Assembly (NCBI GenBank): GCA_003388555.1
Contig: QQVD01000031.1
Span: 124,001-188,000 of the forward strand
DNA length: 64,000 nucleotides
Origin: Acidobacteriota bacterium
GTDB taxonomy: Bacteria > Acidobacteriota > Thermoanaerobaculia > Multivoradales > Multivoraceae
Direction: 5' to 3'
Shown: positions 17,721-25,332 of the stretch, piece by piece
Position numbering within the stretch: position 1 is the first letter of the stretch
Layout of the letters: every line of letters begins with the position of its first letter
Position numbers and translations under genes: made by a program
The notes under the pieces: model-generated
Told to the model about the DNA's origin: nothing
Seen by the model: only the letters and a program-made list of their open reading frames with translations
The model's database searches: none

Positions 17721-19772
17721 TTGGACTTCTTCGAGCGACAGGACCACGCCCGGCGCCGCACCCGAGCGCTGGTCTTCTGGTTCGTGCTCGCCGTGGTGGC
17801 GATCGTCCTGGCGGTCTATGCCGTCGTCACCTTCGTTCTCGCCGGCTTCGGCTACGTGCCGGAGCGGCTGCTCGGCACCCAGGCTCGGCCGCTGTTCTGG
17901 GACGCTCGGATCTTCGCTGTCGTCGTCGGCAGCGTCGTCGGCCTGGTGACCATCGGCAGCCTCTACAAGATCGCGGTGCTGCGCGAGGGCGGTGAGGCCG
18001 TGGCCCGGATGCTCGGCGGACGTCCGATCGACGCCAACACCCGGGACTCCTCGGAGCGCCGTCTTCTCAACGTCGTCGAGGAGATGGCGATCGCCTCCGG
18101 AGTGCCGGTGCCGCCCGTCTTCGTGCTCGAGCGCGAGACCGGGATCAACGCCTTCGCGGCCGGCTCGACGCCCGGCGACGCGGTGGTCGGGGTGACCCGG
18201 GGATGCATGGAGCTGCTGTCGCGCGACGAGTTGCAGGGGGTGGTGGCGCACGAGTTCAGCCACATCCTGAACGGCGACATGCGCCTCAACCTGCGCCTGA
18301 TCGGCGTGCTGCACGGCATCCTGGTGCTGGCGCTCACCGGCTGGTGGCTGATCCGCTCGCTGCGTTTCGCTTCGGGGGACCGGCGCGCCGGCGGCGTGCT
18401 CGCCGGCGTCGCGGCGATCGGCCTGGTGCTGCTCGTCGTCGGCTGGATCGGCGTCTTCTTCGGCCGCTTGATCAAGAGCGCTGTGTCGCGCCAGCGCGAG
18501 TACCTCGCCGACGCCTCGGCGGTGCAGTTCACCCGCAACCCGCCTGGCCTGGCGGGTGCGCTGAAGAAGATCGGCGGTCTCGCATCCGGCAGCGGTCGCG
18601 GCAGCCGGCTGCAGAGCCGCAACGCCGAGCAGGCGAGCCACATGTTCTTCGGCAACGCGCTCTCCCGCTCGTGGCTGCGTGGGCTGTCGACCCACCCGCC
18701 GTTGATCGAGCGCATCCGCCGCCTGGAGCCCCGCTTCGACGGCACTTTCCCTGCGGTCGAGCCGCTGCCCGGCGGGCCGTTCCCCGAGCTGCGCAAACGG
18801 CAGGAAGCGAAGCCGATCGTGGCCGCCGCCGCGGCCTCGAGCGCCGCCGCCCTGGCACCGCCCCCGGTGCATGCCGGTACCGCCAGGGAGAGCAGCGCGC
18901 GCGTCGAGAGCGCCGCGGAGAGGAGAGCGGCCGAGCGGGCGGCTCTCGAGGAACGCGCCCAACGCCTCGCCGAGCGCATCGGCACTCTGAGCCAGGAGCA
19001 CGTCGACTTCGCCACGCGTGCCCTCGCGGCGCTGGCCGACGAGCTGCGCTCGAGCGTGCGCGAGCCGGTGGAGGCGGAGGCCCTGATCTACGCCCTGCTG
19101 CTGCACCCGGACCAGCCGGTGCGCGAGATGCAGCTGCAGCGCCTCGAGCAGGCGCTCGGAGCGCGAGCCCCGGCGACCTTCCGCGAGCTCGCGGCGGCGC
19201 GGCGCCGTCTCGAGCACGTCGACGCCTCGCTGCGCCTGGTGCTGGTCGACCTGTCGCTGCCGGCGCTGCGCTCGATGTCGGTCGAGCAGTACCGGGCACT
19301 GCGCTCGAACGTCGAGACCCTGGCCACCGGCGACGGCCAGCTGCGCCTCTTCGAGTACACCCTGCAGCGGATCTTGGCGCGCCATCTGGCGCCCCACTTC
19401 GACGGCCCCGAGCCGTCGCGGGTCGCCTACTACAGCCTGCGCGGCGTCGGCGACGAGCTGGCGACCCTGCTCTCGGCGCTCGCCTGGGAGGGCGGCCGGG
19501 AGCACCGCAACGCCTTCCTGGCGGGATGCCAGACGCTGGGGGTGCAGCTGGAGATGGTCGCTGAGCCCGAGTGCAGCCTGGTCGACGTCGACCGCGCCCT
19601 GCGCCGCCTGGCGCAGCTGGCGCCGCGCCTCAAGCGCGACCTGGTGCGCGCCATCGCCGTGACCTCGGCGTACGACCGCAGGATCGACGTCGCCGAGGCC
19701 GAGCTGCTGCGCGCCGTCTGCGACGCCCTCGACTGCCCGGTGCCGCCGTTCCTGCCGGGGGAGGAGCTGTAG
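17721..19772 (+). CDS. M48-family membrane zinc protease with long C-terminal domain
   Basis: A 683-residue HtpX-like protease starts at TTG 17721, with GAGGGGA upstream. Two membrane helices near residues 18-42 and 52-78 precede the catalytic HExxH in VVAHEFSHILNGDMRLN, and two more follow it. The third zinc ligand is probably in REYLADASAVQFTRNP. The M48 part ends near residue 350 with THPPLIERIRRLEP. The remaining 330 residues are helical: an Ala/Glu-rich linker and a domain ending DALDCPVPPFLPGEEL. This extension occurs in M48 proteins of several phyla beside lemA and resembles a TerB-like helical domain. Membrane protein quality control is the likely role. Confidence 0.9.
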   Translation: MDFFERQDHARRRTRALVFWFVLAVVAIVLAVYAVVTFVLAGFGYVPERLLGTQARPLFWDARIFAVVVGSVVGLVTIGSLYKIAVLREGGEAVARMLGGRPIDANTRDSSERRLLNVVEEMAIASGVPVPPVFVLERETGINAFAAGSTPGDAVVGVTRGCMELLSRDELQGVVAHEFSHILNGDMRLNLRLIGVLHGILVLALTGWWLIRSLRFASGDRRAGGVLAGVAAIGLVLLVVGWIGVFFGRLIKSAVSRQREYLADASAVQFTRNPPGLAGALKKIGGLASGSGRGSRLQSRNAEQASHMFFGNALSRSWLRGLSTHPPLIERIRRLEPRFDGTFPAVEPLPGGPFPELRKRQEAKPIVAAAAASSAAALAPPPVHAGTARESSARVESAAERRAAERAALEERAQRLAERIGTLSQEHVDFATRALAALADELRSSVREPVEAEALIYALLLHPDQPVREMQLQRLEQALGARAPATFRELAAARRRLEHVDASLRLVLVDLSLPALRSMSVEQYRALRSNVETLATGDGQLRLFEYTLQRILARHLAPHFDGPEPSRVAYYSLRGVGDELATLLSALAWEGGREHRNAFLAGCQTLGVQLEMVAEPECSLVDVDRALRRLAQLAPRLKRDLVRAIAVTSAYDRRIDVAEAELLRAVCDALDCPVPPFLPGEEL

Positions 19773-19781
19773 GTGGGGCGG

Positions 19782-19839
19782 AGGGGTTGGGGGTTGGGGG
19801 TCAGGGGTTGGGGGATAGGGGTTAGGGGTTAGGGGATAG
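19782..19839. repeat. Degenerate G-rich heptamer array (GGGGTTA/GGGGTTG)
   Basis: The run begins with GGGGTTGGGGGTTGGGGG units. It continues as GGGGTTA, GGGGTTA and GGGGATA, where runs of four or five G are spaced by TT(A/G), TCA or ATA. At least six consecutive G-runs are present, so an intramolecular G-quadruplex is possible on the plus strand. It is the inverted, more degenerate partner of the array at 19929-19990 and starts 10 bases after the M48 stop codon. Confidence 0.85.
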
Positions 19840-19928
19840 TGCCGACAGCGTCGTTGCCGGTTCCGGTTTCCGCGTTCTCTCATTCCGCAGGTTCTCTAGG
19901 CCCAGAGCCAGCCGCCTCTCCTGCTATG

Positions 19929-19990
19929 CCCTAACCCCTAACCCCTAACCCCTAACCCCTAACCCCTAACCCCTAACCCCTAACCCCAAC
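19929..19990. repeat. Perfect CCCCTAA tandem array (seven copies plus edges)
   Basis: Seven exact CCCCTAA units occupy 19935-19983, preceded by CCCTAA (19929-19934) and followed by CCCCAAC. The unit is a heptamer, so this is not the vertebrate hexamer telomere repeat. On the minus strand it reads TTAGGGG, with G-quadruplex potential. With the array at 19782-19839 it could fold into a long imperfect stem of about 55-60 bases. Copy number is likely to vary between strains. Confidence 0.9.
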
Positions 19991-20171
19991 CCCCAAGCCC
20001 CTTCCGCCTCCCTGGCGGTCGGGGCACGGGGCGGAATATCGTCCTCGCAGCGCCGGATTGTCCGTCCTGACGTCCCCGATGCGGCCGGCGAGCGAAGCCG
20101 GCTTCCAACGCCTGCGCCTGGTGACGGATCGGCCGTCCTCCCCGCAGTCTCGAGAACGAAGGAGTCCCCGC

Positions 20172-21860
20172 ATGCGAACCGCCAACGTTCCCCGGCCGCT
20201 CTTCACCCTGCTCGTCACCCTGCTCGTCGCGGCCCTGATCCTGCTGCTCGGCTCCGTCGCCGGGGCGCAGGAGAACAAGCAACGGGGCAAGGTGGTCAAG
20301 GCCACCATCGTCGAGGAGCCGGTCGAGGCCGAGGACGAAGCGTCCGAGGAGTCCGAGGAGTCCTCCGACGCGGAGGCCGCCGAGGAGTCCGCCCGCGGCG
20401 AAGAGGACGCCGATCGGGAGACGGACGCCAGGGCCAGGGCGCGCGCCGAGCGCAAGGCGGAGAAGGAGCGCATCGCCGCCGGCAAGAAGGCCGACCGGGA
20501 GGCCGAGAAGGCCAATCGCGAGGCGGAGAAGGAGGCGCGCCAAGAGGCGGAGGAGCGCGAGCGCGTGGCGGCGCGGGATCGTCGCGAGGCCGAGGCCGCC
20601 GCCGAGGCGCGAGAGCGGGAGACCGCCCGCCGCGAGGCCGAGGAGGCCGATGCCGCCAGGCGCGCCGAGGCGTCTGCCGCTGCCGCCGCTGTGGAGAGCG
20701 AAGCCTCCGAGGCCACCACGGCAACGGAGGCGAGCGCTGCCACTGCCGCTGACGCCGAGCCCGAAGTCGCGGCGCCACGCGCCGCGTCGACTCCGGCACC
20801 GCGCACGGCACCCGACCGCGCCGCCGATCTGCCGCCGGTGCGCGAGGCGCCACGCGACCAGTTCGGTGAGCGCCTGCTGGTGCGCGAGGTGCTGCTCGAC
20901 GTGCTGGTCACCGACCGCCAGGGCAACGTGGTCACCGGCCTCGGCCCCGAGGACTTCGTGGTCACCGAGCGCGGTCAGCAGCGCGAGGTCACCAGCGCCT
21001 CTTTCTACGGCGGCCCGGAGCTGGCCGCAACCGGCCAGGGCGGCGAGGTGCGAACCGACCGCTACTTCATCCTCTTCTTCCACGACCAGAAGCAGGCCGC
21101 TCCGTTCCTCACCGCCGCCCAGCTCGACGCCGGACGCTGGACCAAGCGCTGGATCGAGGAGGAGATGCTGCCCAACGACCAGGTCGCGGTGATGGGCTAC
21201 GACACCCGACTGAAGGTCTACCTCGACTTCACCCGCGACCGCGACGAGATCGTCGAGGCGGTGACCAACGCCTCGCTCGGCCGCAAGGAGCCCGATCGCT
21301 GGACCAGCCGTAGCGAGCCGGAGTTCGATGGCGACAGTCCGTCGATCCTGGTCAACATGCCGACCGGCAAGACGCTGGCGAGGCAGACGCGCAAGCTGCA
21401 GGAGGCGCTGGAGCTCATCGGTCAGGCCGCAGAGGGCATCGTCGGGCGCAAGAACCTGCTGCTGTTCAGCGTCGGTTACGGCGACGTCGACACGCAGTTC
21501 GGGCTGTGGACGCCCGATCCGCGCTACTACCCCGACATGATGGAGTCGCTGAACACCGGCAACGTCGCGGTCTACGCGATCGACACCATGGGCTCGGAGC
21601 GCGGCCGCCCGGCCTTCGCGACCATCAACGACTCGCTGAGCTCGATCGCCAACGACACTGGCGGCCACTACTACTCGACCTTCGTCAACCCGATCTCGCC
21701 GCTTCGCCAGATCGCCGAGGAGAACCGCGGCTACTACTTGCTCAGCTACCGCTCGGAGTACGACGCCGGCACCCAGGGCTACCGCGAGGTCGAGGTGGAG
21801 ACGCGCAACCCCGAGTACGAGGTGCGCGCGCGCAAGGGCTACCGCTACGGCGGCACCTGA
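20172..21860 (+). CDS. Secreted VWA-domain protein (VWFA-related acidobacterial domain) with charged coiled-coil region
   Basis: A 562-residue exported protein starts at ATG 20172 behind GAAGGAG. The signal peptide spans residues 1-36 (core LLVTLLVAALILLLGSV, cleavage near AGAQ). Residues about 50-190 are almost entirely Glu/Ala/Arg/Lys with heptad spacing, a long charged helix or coiled coil. An Ala/Pro linker follows. From about 232 on (LLVREVLLDVLVTDRQGNVVTGL, EDFVVTERGQQREV, RYFILFFHDQ, then GRKNLLLFSVGYGD) it matches the VWFA-related acidobacterial domain family, which is abundant in Acidobacteriota. Its function is unknown. A classical MIDAS DxSxS is not evident. Confidence 0.85.
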   Translation: MRTANVPRPLFTLLVTLLVAALILLLGSVAGAQENKQRGKVVKATIVEEPVEAEDEASEESEESSDAEAAEESARGEEDADRETDARARARAERKAEKERIAAGKKADREAEKANREAEKEARQEAEERERVAARDRREAEAAAEARERETARREAEEADAARRAEASAAAAAVESEASEATTATEASAATAADAEPEVAAPRAASTPAPRTAPDRAADLPPVREAPRDQFGERLLVREVLLDVLVTDRQGNVVTGLGPEDFVVTERGQQREVTSASFYGGPELAATGQGGEVRTDRYFILFFHDQKQAAPFLTAAQLDAGRWTKRWIEEEMLPNDQVAVMGYDTRLKVYLDFTRDRDEIVEAVTNASLGRKEPDRWTSRSEPEFDGDSPSILVNMPTGKTLARQTRKLQEALELIGQAAEGIVGRKNLLLFSVGYGDVDTQFGLWTPDPRYYPDMMESLNTGNVAVYAIDTMGSERGRPAFATINDSLSSIANDTGGHYYSTFVNPISPLRQIAEENRGYYLLSYRSEYDAGTQGYREVEVETRNPEYEVRARKGYRYGGT

Positions 21861-21892
21861 GGCGCTGCAGCGCCGCACGCCGCGGTCCGAGG

Positions 21893-21920
21893 CACGACCG
21901 GCCGGGATCGGCCGGTCGTG
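21893..21920. terminator. Strong hairpin between convergent VWA and deacetylase genes
   Basis: CACGACCGGCC (21893-21903) and GGCCGGTCGTG (21910-21920) form a perfect 11-base-pair stem with a 6-base loop. It sits between the VWA stop at 21860 and the deacetylase stop at 21924, so it can serve transcripts from both sides. No U-tract follows. Confidence 0.6.
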
Positions 21921-21923
21921 CGG

Positions 21924-23039
21924 TCAGCCGTCGGCGAGATCGCGGACCCACGTCTCGACCTCTGGCTCGCCGGCGAAGAAGTCGCCGCGGTGGCCGCGGG
22001 TCCAAGCCCAGCGCTGGATCCAGGACATCCCCGCCGGTCCGACGTACTCGTCCGGCAGCTGGTAGGCGGGGTCTTCGAGCGCCGCGTCGAGTGTGACGAA
22101 GCGGTAGCCGCGCTGGCCGTGACGTCGCAGCAGCTCGTCGAGGGCGTCGGCGTTGAGGCGGTTGGCGTGCAGCAGCAGTACCTGCACCATCTCGCGACCG
22201 AGGAGCTTCCGCGACTGCTGCTCGAAGAAGGCGGTCTGCGCCAGCATGTAGTCGAGGTAGGCGGTCCGGACGCGGGCCGCCGTGTCGAGCCATTCCGCGT
22301 CGGTTCCGGAGCGGTCGAGGGCGCGGTCGTAGGCGCGGGCGTAGATCCACTCGGCGTTGTCGATCGTCACCGGCGCGACGCGCTGGCCGCGCTCCTCGAG
22401 CCACGATTCGAAGGCGTGCTTGGTCTCCAGATCGCGGCCGGTGTGCAGGAAGGGGTGGCGGAAGAAGCGCAGCGCCGAGGACCGGCCGTGCTCGAGCAGC
22501 AGCCGACGGGTGACCCGCTCGCCGCGCTCGGCGTCGGCCTGGAACTCGGCGAGGGGTACGCGGTGCAGGTCGGGGTGGGAGAAGGTGTGGTTGCCGAGCT
22601 CGAAACCGCGGTCGAGCCAGCGCCGCAGCAGGTCGACGCGCTCTGGCTCGGGCAAGCTGGCTCCCTCGGCGTACAGCTTGCCCTCGTTGACGAATCCGAT
22701 CGCCGGAGCGCCGTGCTCCGCGAGCGCCTCGAGCAGGCCTTCGGTGAGCTGGCGCCAGGACTCGAGGTCGCGGCAGGTGCAGTTGGCCGGCAGGTCGTCG
22801 ACGGTGAGGGCCATGAGCCGCAGCTCGGTTCCGGACTGGTCGCCGCCGGTCTCCTGTGGGCCTGCTGCGGTGCTCGCCGTGGAGAGACCCAGCATCGAGA
22901 CCAGGCAGCAGGCCATCGCCCGGAAAGACCCGGGCAGAGGCCGCGGACGAGACAGCTCCGAGCCGGCGGCCCGGCAGTGAGACGAGGACCGAACCTCGGT
23001 GATGCGCCGGGCGCGGAGAGATGTGGAGAAGAGCAGCAT
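21924..23039 (-). CDS. Secreted polysaccharide deacetylase family protein
   Basis: A NodB-fold deacetylase of about 371 residues. The metal-site motifs are present: LTVDDLP (the DD pair), NHTFSHPDLH (HxxxH), FFRHPFLHTG (RxPF), VTIDNAEW and VLLLHANRLNADAL. These proteins remove acetyl groups from N-acetylated or O-acetylated sugars at the cell surface. The start is uncertain. ATG 23039 has AAAGGTGA upstream but gives a 41-residue Arg-rich leader. ATG 22916 would begin right at the short hydrophobic segment (MACCLVSMLGLSTASTAA) but lacks a good binding site. The gene diverges from a class V aminotransferase gene with only 83 bases between. Confidence 0.8.
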   Translation of the reverse strand: MLLFSTSLRARRITEVRSSSHCRAAGSELSRPRPLPGSFRAMACCLVSMLGLSTASTAAGPQETGGDQSGTELRLMALTVDDLPANCTCRDLESWRQLTEGLLEALAEHGAPAIGFVNEGKLYAEGASLPEPERVDLLRRWLDRGFELGNHTFSHPDLHRVPLAEFQADAERGERVTRRLLLEHGRSSALRFFRHPFLHTGRDLETKHAFESWLEERGQRVAPVTIDNAEWIYARAYDRALDRSGTDAEWLDTAARVRTAYLDYMLAQTAFFEQQSRKLLGREMVQVLLLHANRLNADALDELLRRHGQRGYRFVTLDAALEDPAYQLPDEYVGPAGMSWIQRWAWTRGHRGDFFAGEPEVETWVRDLADG

Positions 23040-23122
23040 CGATTCGTTCACCTTTCTCACGTTCGCTGGCATCCAAGGGGAGGCGGATCGGTCGTCGGCA
23101 ACAGTGCCCATACGATTGCGGC

Positions 23123-24391
23123 ATGCACGCCCCGAATTCCCGACGCCCCGACACCGCCCCCGATCCCTCGGCGACTCCCGGCTTCTCGGACGCCGAGCTC
23201 GAAGCCCTGAGGCGCGAGACGCCGCTGATCGCCGCCGGCAAGCTGCACCTCAACCACGCGGGCGCCTCGCCGCCGCCGCGGCCGGTGCTCGATGCGGTGA
23301 GCGGATACCTCGAGCGCGAGAGCGTCGGCGGCGGCTACGAGACGGCCGCCGCCGAGAGCGATCGGATCGCGGCGGTCTACGACGACCTGGCGCGGCTGGT
23401 CGGCGGCGAGTCGGACGAGATCGCCTGGGCGGGGAACGCCACCGAGGCGTTCGCGACGGCGCTGTCTTCGTTCGACTTCGCCGAGGGCGACGTCATCGTC
23501 ACCTCGCGCAGCGACTACGTCTCGAACCACCTGATGTTCCTGGTCCTCGAGCGGCGTCGCGGCGTGCGGCTCGAGGTGGTGCGCGATGCGCCGGAAGGCG
23601 GCATCGACGCAGCGGCGCTCGAGGAGACCTTGGCCCGGCTCGAGCGCAGCCGGCAGGCGAAGCTCGTGTCGCTGAGCTGGATGCCGACCAATTCGGGGTT
23701 GCTGCAGCCGGCGGCGGAGGTCGGCGCGCTCTGCCGCGCCTACGGGGTCGACTACCTGCTCGACGCCTGCCAGGTGGTCGGGCAGCGCTGCGTCGACGTC
23801 GCGGCCCTCGGCTGCGATCTCCTCGCCGCCACCGGCCGCAAGTACCTGCGGGGGCCGCGCGGCACCGGGTTCCTCTGGGTCTCGCGGCGTCTGCTCGACA
23901 GCGGGCGTCATCCGATGGCGCTGGATCTCGCCGGCGCCGAGTGGACGGCGCCGAAGGGCCTGGAGCTACGTTCCGACGCCCGGCGTTTCGAGAGCTGGGA
24001 GCGTTCCTACGCGCTCTTCCTGGGGCTCGGCGCCGCGGCGCGCTACGCCCTCGAAGTCGGCCTGTCCCGGGTCGCCGAGCGCAGCGCCATGCTCGCGGCG
24101 GCATTGCGGCAGCGTCTGGGCGCCATCCCCGGCGTCGAGCCGCTCGATCGCGGCAAGAGCCTCGGCGCCATCGTCAGCGTGGCGATCGGCGGCGGCGAAC
24201 CGGGCAGCGCCCGTCGCCTGATGGAGCGCCTGCGCCGGCGCTCGATCCACACCAGCGTCACCGAGCGCGGCAGCGCCCTCTACGAGTTCGATCGCCTCGG
24301 GGTCCAGGAAGCGCTGCGGCTGTCGCCGCACTACCTGAACACCGAGGACGAGATCGAAGCGGCGGCGGAGGCGGTGGAGGAGTTGCTGTAG
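23123..24391 (+). CDS. Class V aminotransferase-fold PLP enzyme
   Basis: A 422-residue PLP enzyme starts at ATG 23123, with a weak upstream site. It opens with the family hallmark LHLNHAGASPPPRPVLDAV, followed by GNATEAFATALSSFDF. The cofactor motifs are VDYLLDACQVVGQ (Asp pairing with the PLP pyridine nitrogen) and LLAATGRKYLRGPRGTGF, with K240 as the Schiff-base lysine. The class includes cysteine desulfurases, isopenicillin N epimerase-like and ergothioneine-type C-S lyases. The missing SufS/NifS cysteine loop argues against a sulfur-transfer desulfurase. The substrate cannot be named, and no pathway partner lies nearby. Confidence 0.85.
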   Translation: MHAPNSRRPDTAPDPSATPGFSDAELEALRRETPLIAAGKLHLNHAGASPPPRPVLDAVSGYLERESVGGGYETAAAESDRIAAVYDDLARLVGGESDEIAWAGNATEAFATALSSFDFAEGDVIVTSRSDYVSNHLMFLVLERRRGVRLEVVRDAPEGGIDAAALEETLARLERSRQAKLVSLSWMPTNSGLLQPAAEVGALCRAYGVDYLLDACQVVGQRCVDVAALGCDLLAATGRKYLRGPRGTGFLWVSRRLLDSGRHPMALDLAGAEWTAPKGLELRSDARRFESWERSYALFLGLGAAARYALEVGLSRVAERSAMLAAALRQRLGAIPGVEPLDRGKSLGAIVSVAIGGGEPGSARRLMERLRRRSIHTSVTERGSALYEFDRLGVQEALRLSPHYLNTEDEIEAAAEAVEELL

Positions 24392-24494
24392 GGGAGAGCT
24401 GGCGTCGGCGCCGGCCTGATTGGGGCAACCCGCGGTGCGGCGCGCCAGAAAGCGGTGGTCCGGGGCCAAAGGCTTCCTAGGCTCGACGCCCGGC

Positions 24495-25226
24495 TCAGCC
24501 CGAGAGCATCCAGGAGAGCGCGGAGGCCAGGCGGTCGCGGACCGCCGGCGAGCGCCCCGACGCGGGCTCGAGCTCTCCGTGGCACGGCACCAGTCGCTCG
24601 ATCGGCCAGGCCAGGAGCTCGCGGCAGCTGGCAGCGGCGGCGGCGCGGTCCTTGACCAGCACGAAGCGCCAGACGCGGCTCTGGGCCAGGCGGCCGTGCA
24701 CGCCCATCAACCGCAGTCCGAGGTGGGCCGTCACGCCGCTGGGTGAGAGGAGGTTGAAGACCAGGTCGGCGACCAGGAGGGTGGCGGTCGCGGGGTGGAA
24801 GAAGACCGACTCGTTCATGACCGGAGCGCCGTCGATCGGCAGTCGTTCGAGCACGCCCCGCCAATCACCGTCGCCGTCGTCGAGCTCGCCGTCGAAGCGC
24901 AGATCGGAACGCTTGGCGGCCAGGCCCGGCGCTCCGTAGAGCCTGGCTTCGGGCGCGTGGCGCTGCAGCTCGGGGATGAAGAGGTGGTGGAAGCAGTTGG
25001 GAGCCACCAGCACGGTGACCTCGCCGAGCTCGCGCAGCTGGTCGGCAGCGGCGGCGCTGAGCGGCACCGGAGAGTGGCAGAGCAGGCGGCCACCGCCCAG
25101 CGCGACCACCGTCATCCGGGTGGGCAGGCGCAAGCCCGCCGCCAGCACCATCGGATAGTCGACCACCCAGACGCCCTCGTCGACCGGCACGACGCGTTGG
25201 TCTTCGGGTGCTGGTGCGTGAGGCAT
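24495..25226 (-). CDS. DUF4336 domain protein (metallo-beta-lactamase-like)
   Basis: A 243-residue cytosolic protein starts at ATG 25226. It matches DUF4336: VWVVDYPMVLAAGLRLPTRM at the N-terminus, VLVAPNCFHHLFIPELQRHAP in the middle and ERLVPCHGELEPASG near the C-terminus. The arrangement of His residues recalls a reduced metallo-beta-lactamase fold, but the full HxHxDH motif is absent, so hydrolase activity is not assumed. It converges on the class V aminotransferase gene and diverges from the M28 peptidase gene. No function is known for the family. Confidence 0.75.
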   Translation of the reverse strand: MPHAPAPEDQRVVPVDEGVWVVDYPMVLAAGLRLPTRMTVVALGGGRLLCHSPVPLSAAAADQLRELGEVTVLVAPNCFHHLFIPELQRHAPEARLYGAPGLAAKRSDLRFDGELDDGDGDWRGVLERLPIDGAPVMNESVFFHPATATLLVADLVFNLLSPSGVTAHLGLRLMGVHGRLAQSRVWRFVLVKDRAAAAASCRELLAWPIERLVPCHGELEPASGRSPAVRDRLASALSWMLSG

Positions 25227-25332
25227 CTTCGGGGCGACTCCGGTCGGTGGTCGACGGACGGGGCGGGCCGGTGACGTCGCCGCATGTTAGCGGTCGGCGC
25301 CGGTCGCCGGTCACGGTCTGGGAGAATGGGCC

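Larger units (their letters stand above)
19773..20171. other. Intergenic region with inverted TTAGGGG heptamer arrays
   Basis: This 399-base region holds no gene. A G-rich array at about 19782-19839 and a C-rich array at 19929-19990 are inverted copies of the same heptamer family. About 90 bases of ordinary mixed sequence (19840-19928) separate them. The remaining 180 bases before the VWA gene show no repeat and must hold its promoter. No -10 or -35 pair stands out. Confidence 0.8.

Noticed and set aside
17016-19883. Minus-strand open frame of 955 codons across lemA, the M48 gene and the heptamer array
   Set aside because: It is the shadow of two clear plus-strand genes in high-GC DNA; the product is His/Arg/Gln/Leu-rich without any domain, and its N-terminus is translated repeat.
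19929-19990. Eukaryotic telomere contamination (TTAGGG-like repeat)
   Set aside because: The unit is a strict heptamer, TTAGGGG, embedded between ordinary bacterial genes and matched by an inverted partner array.
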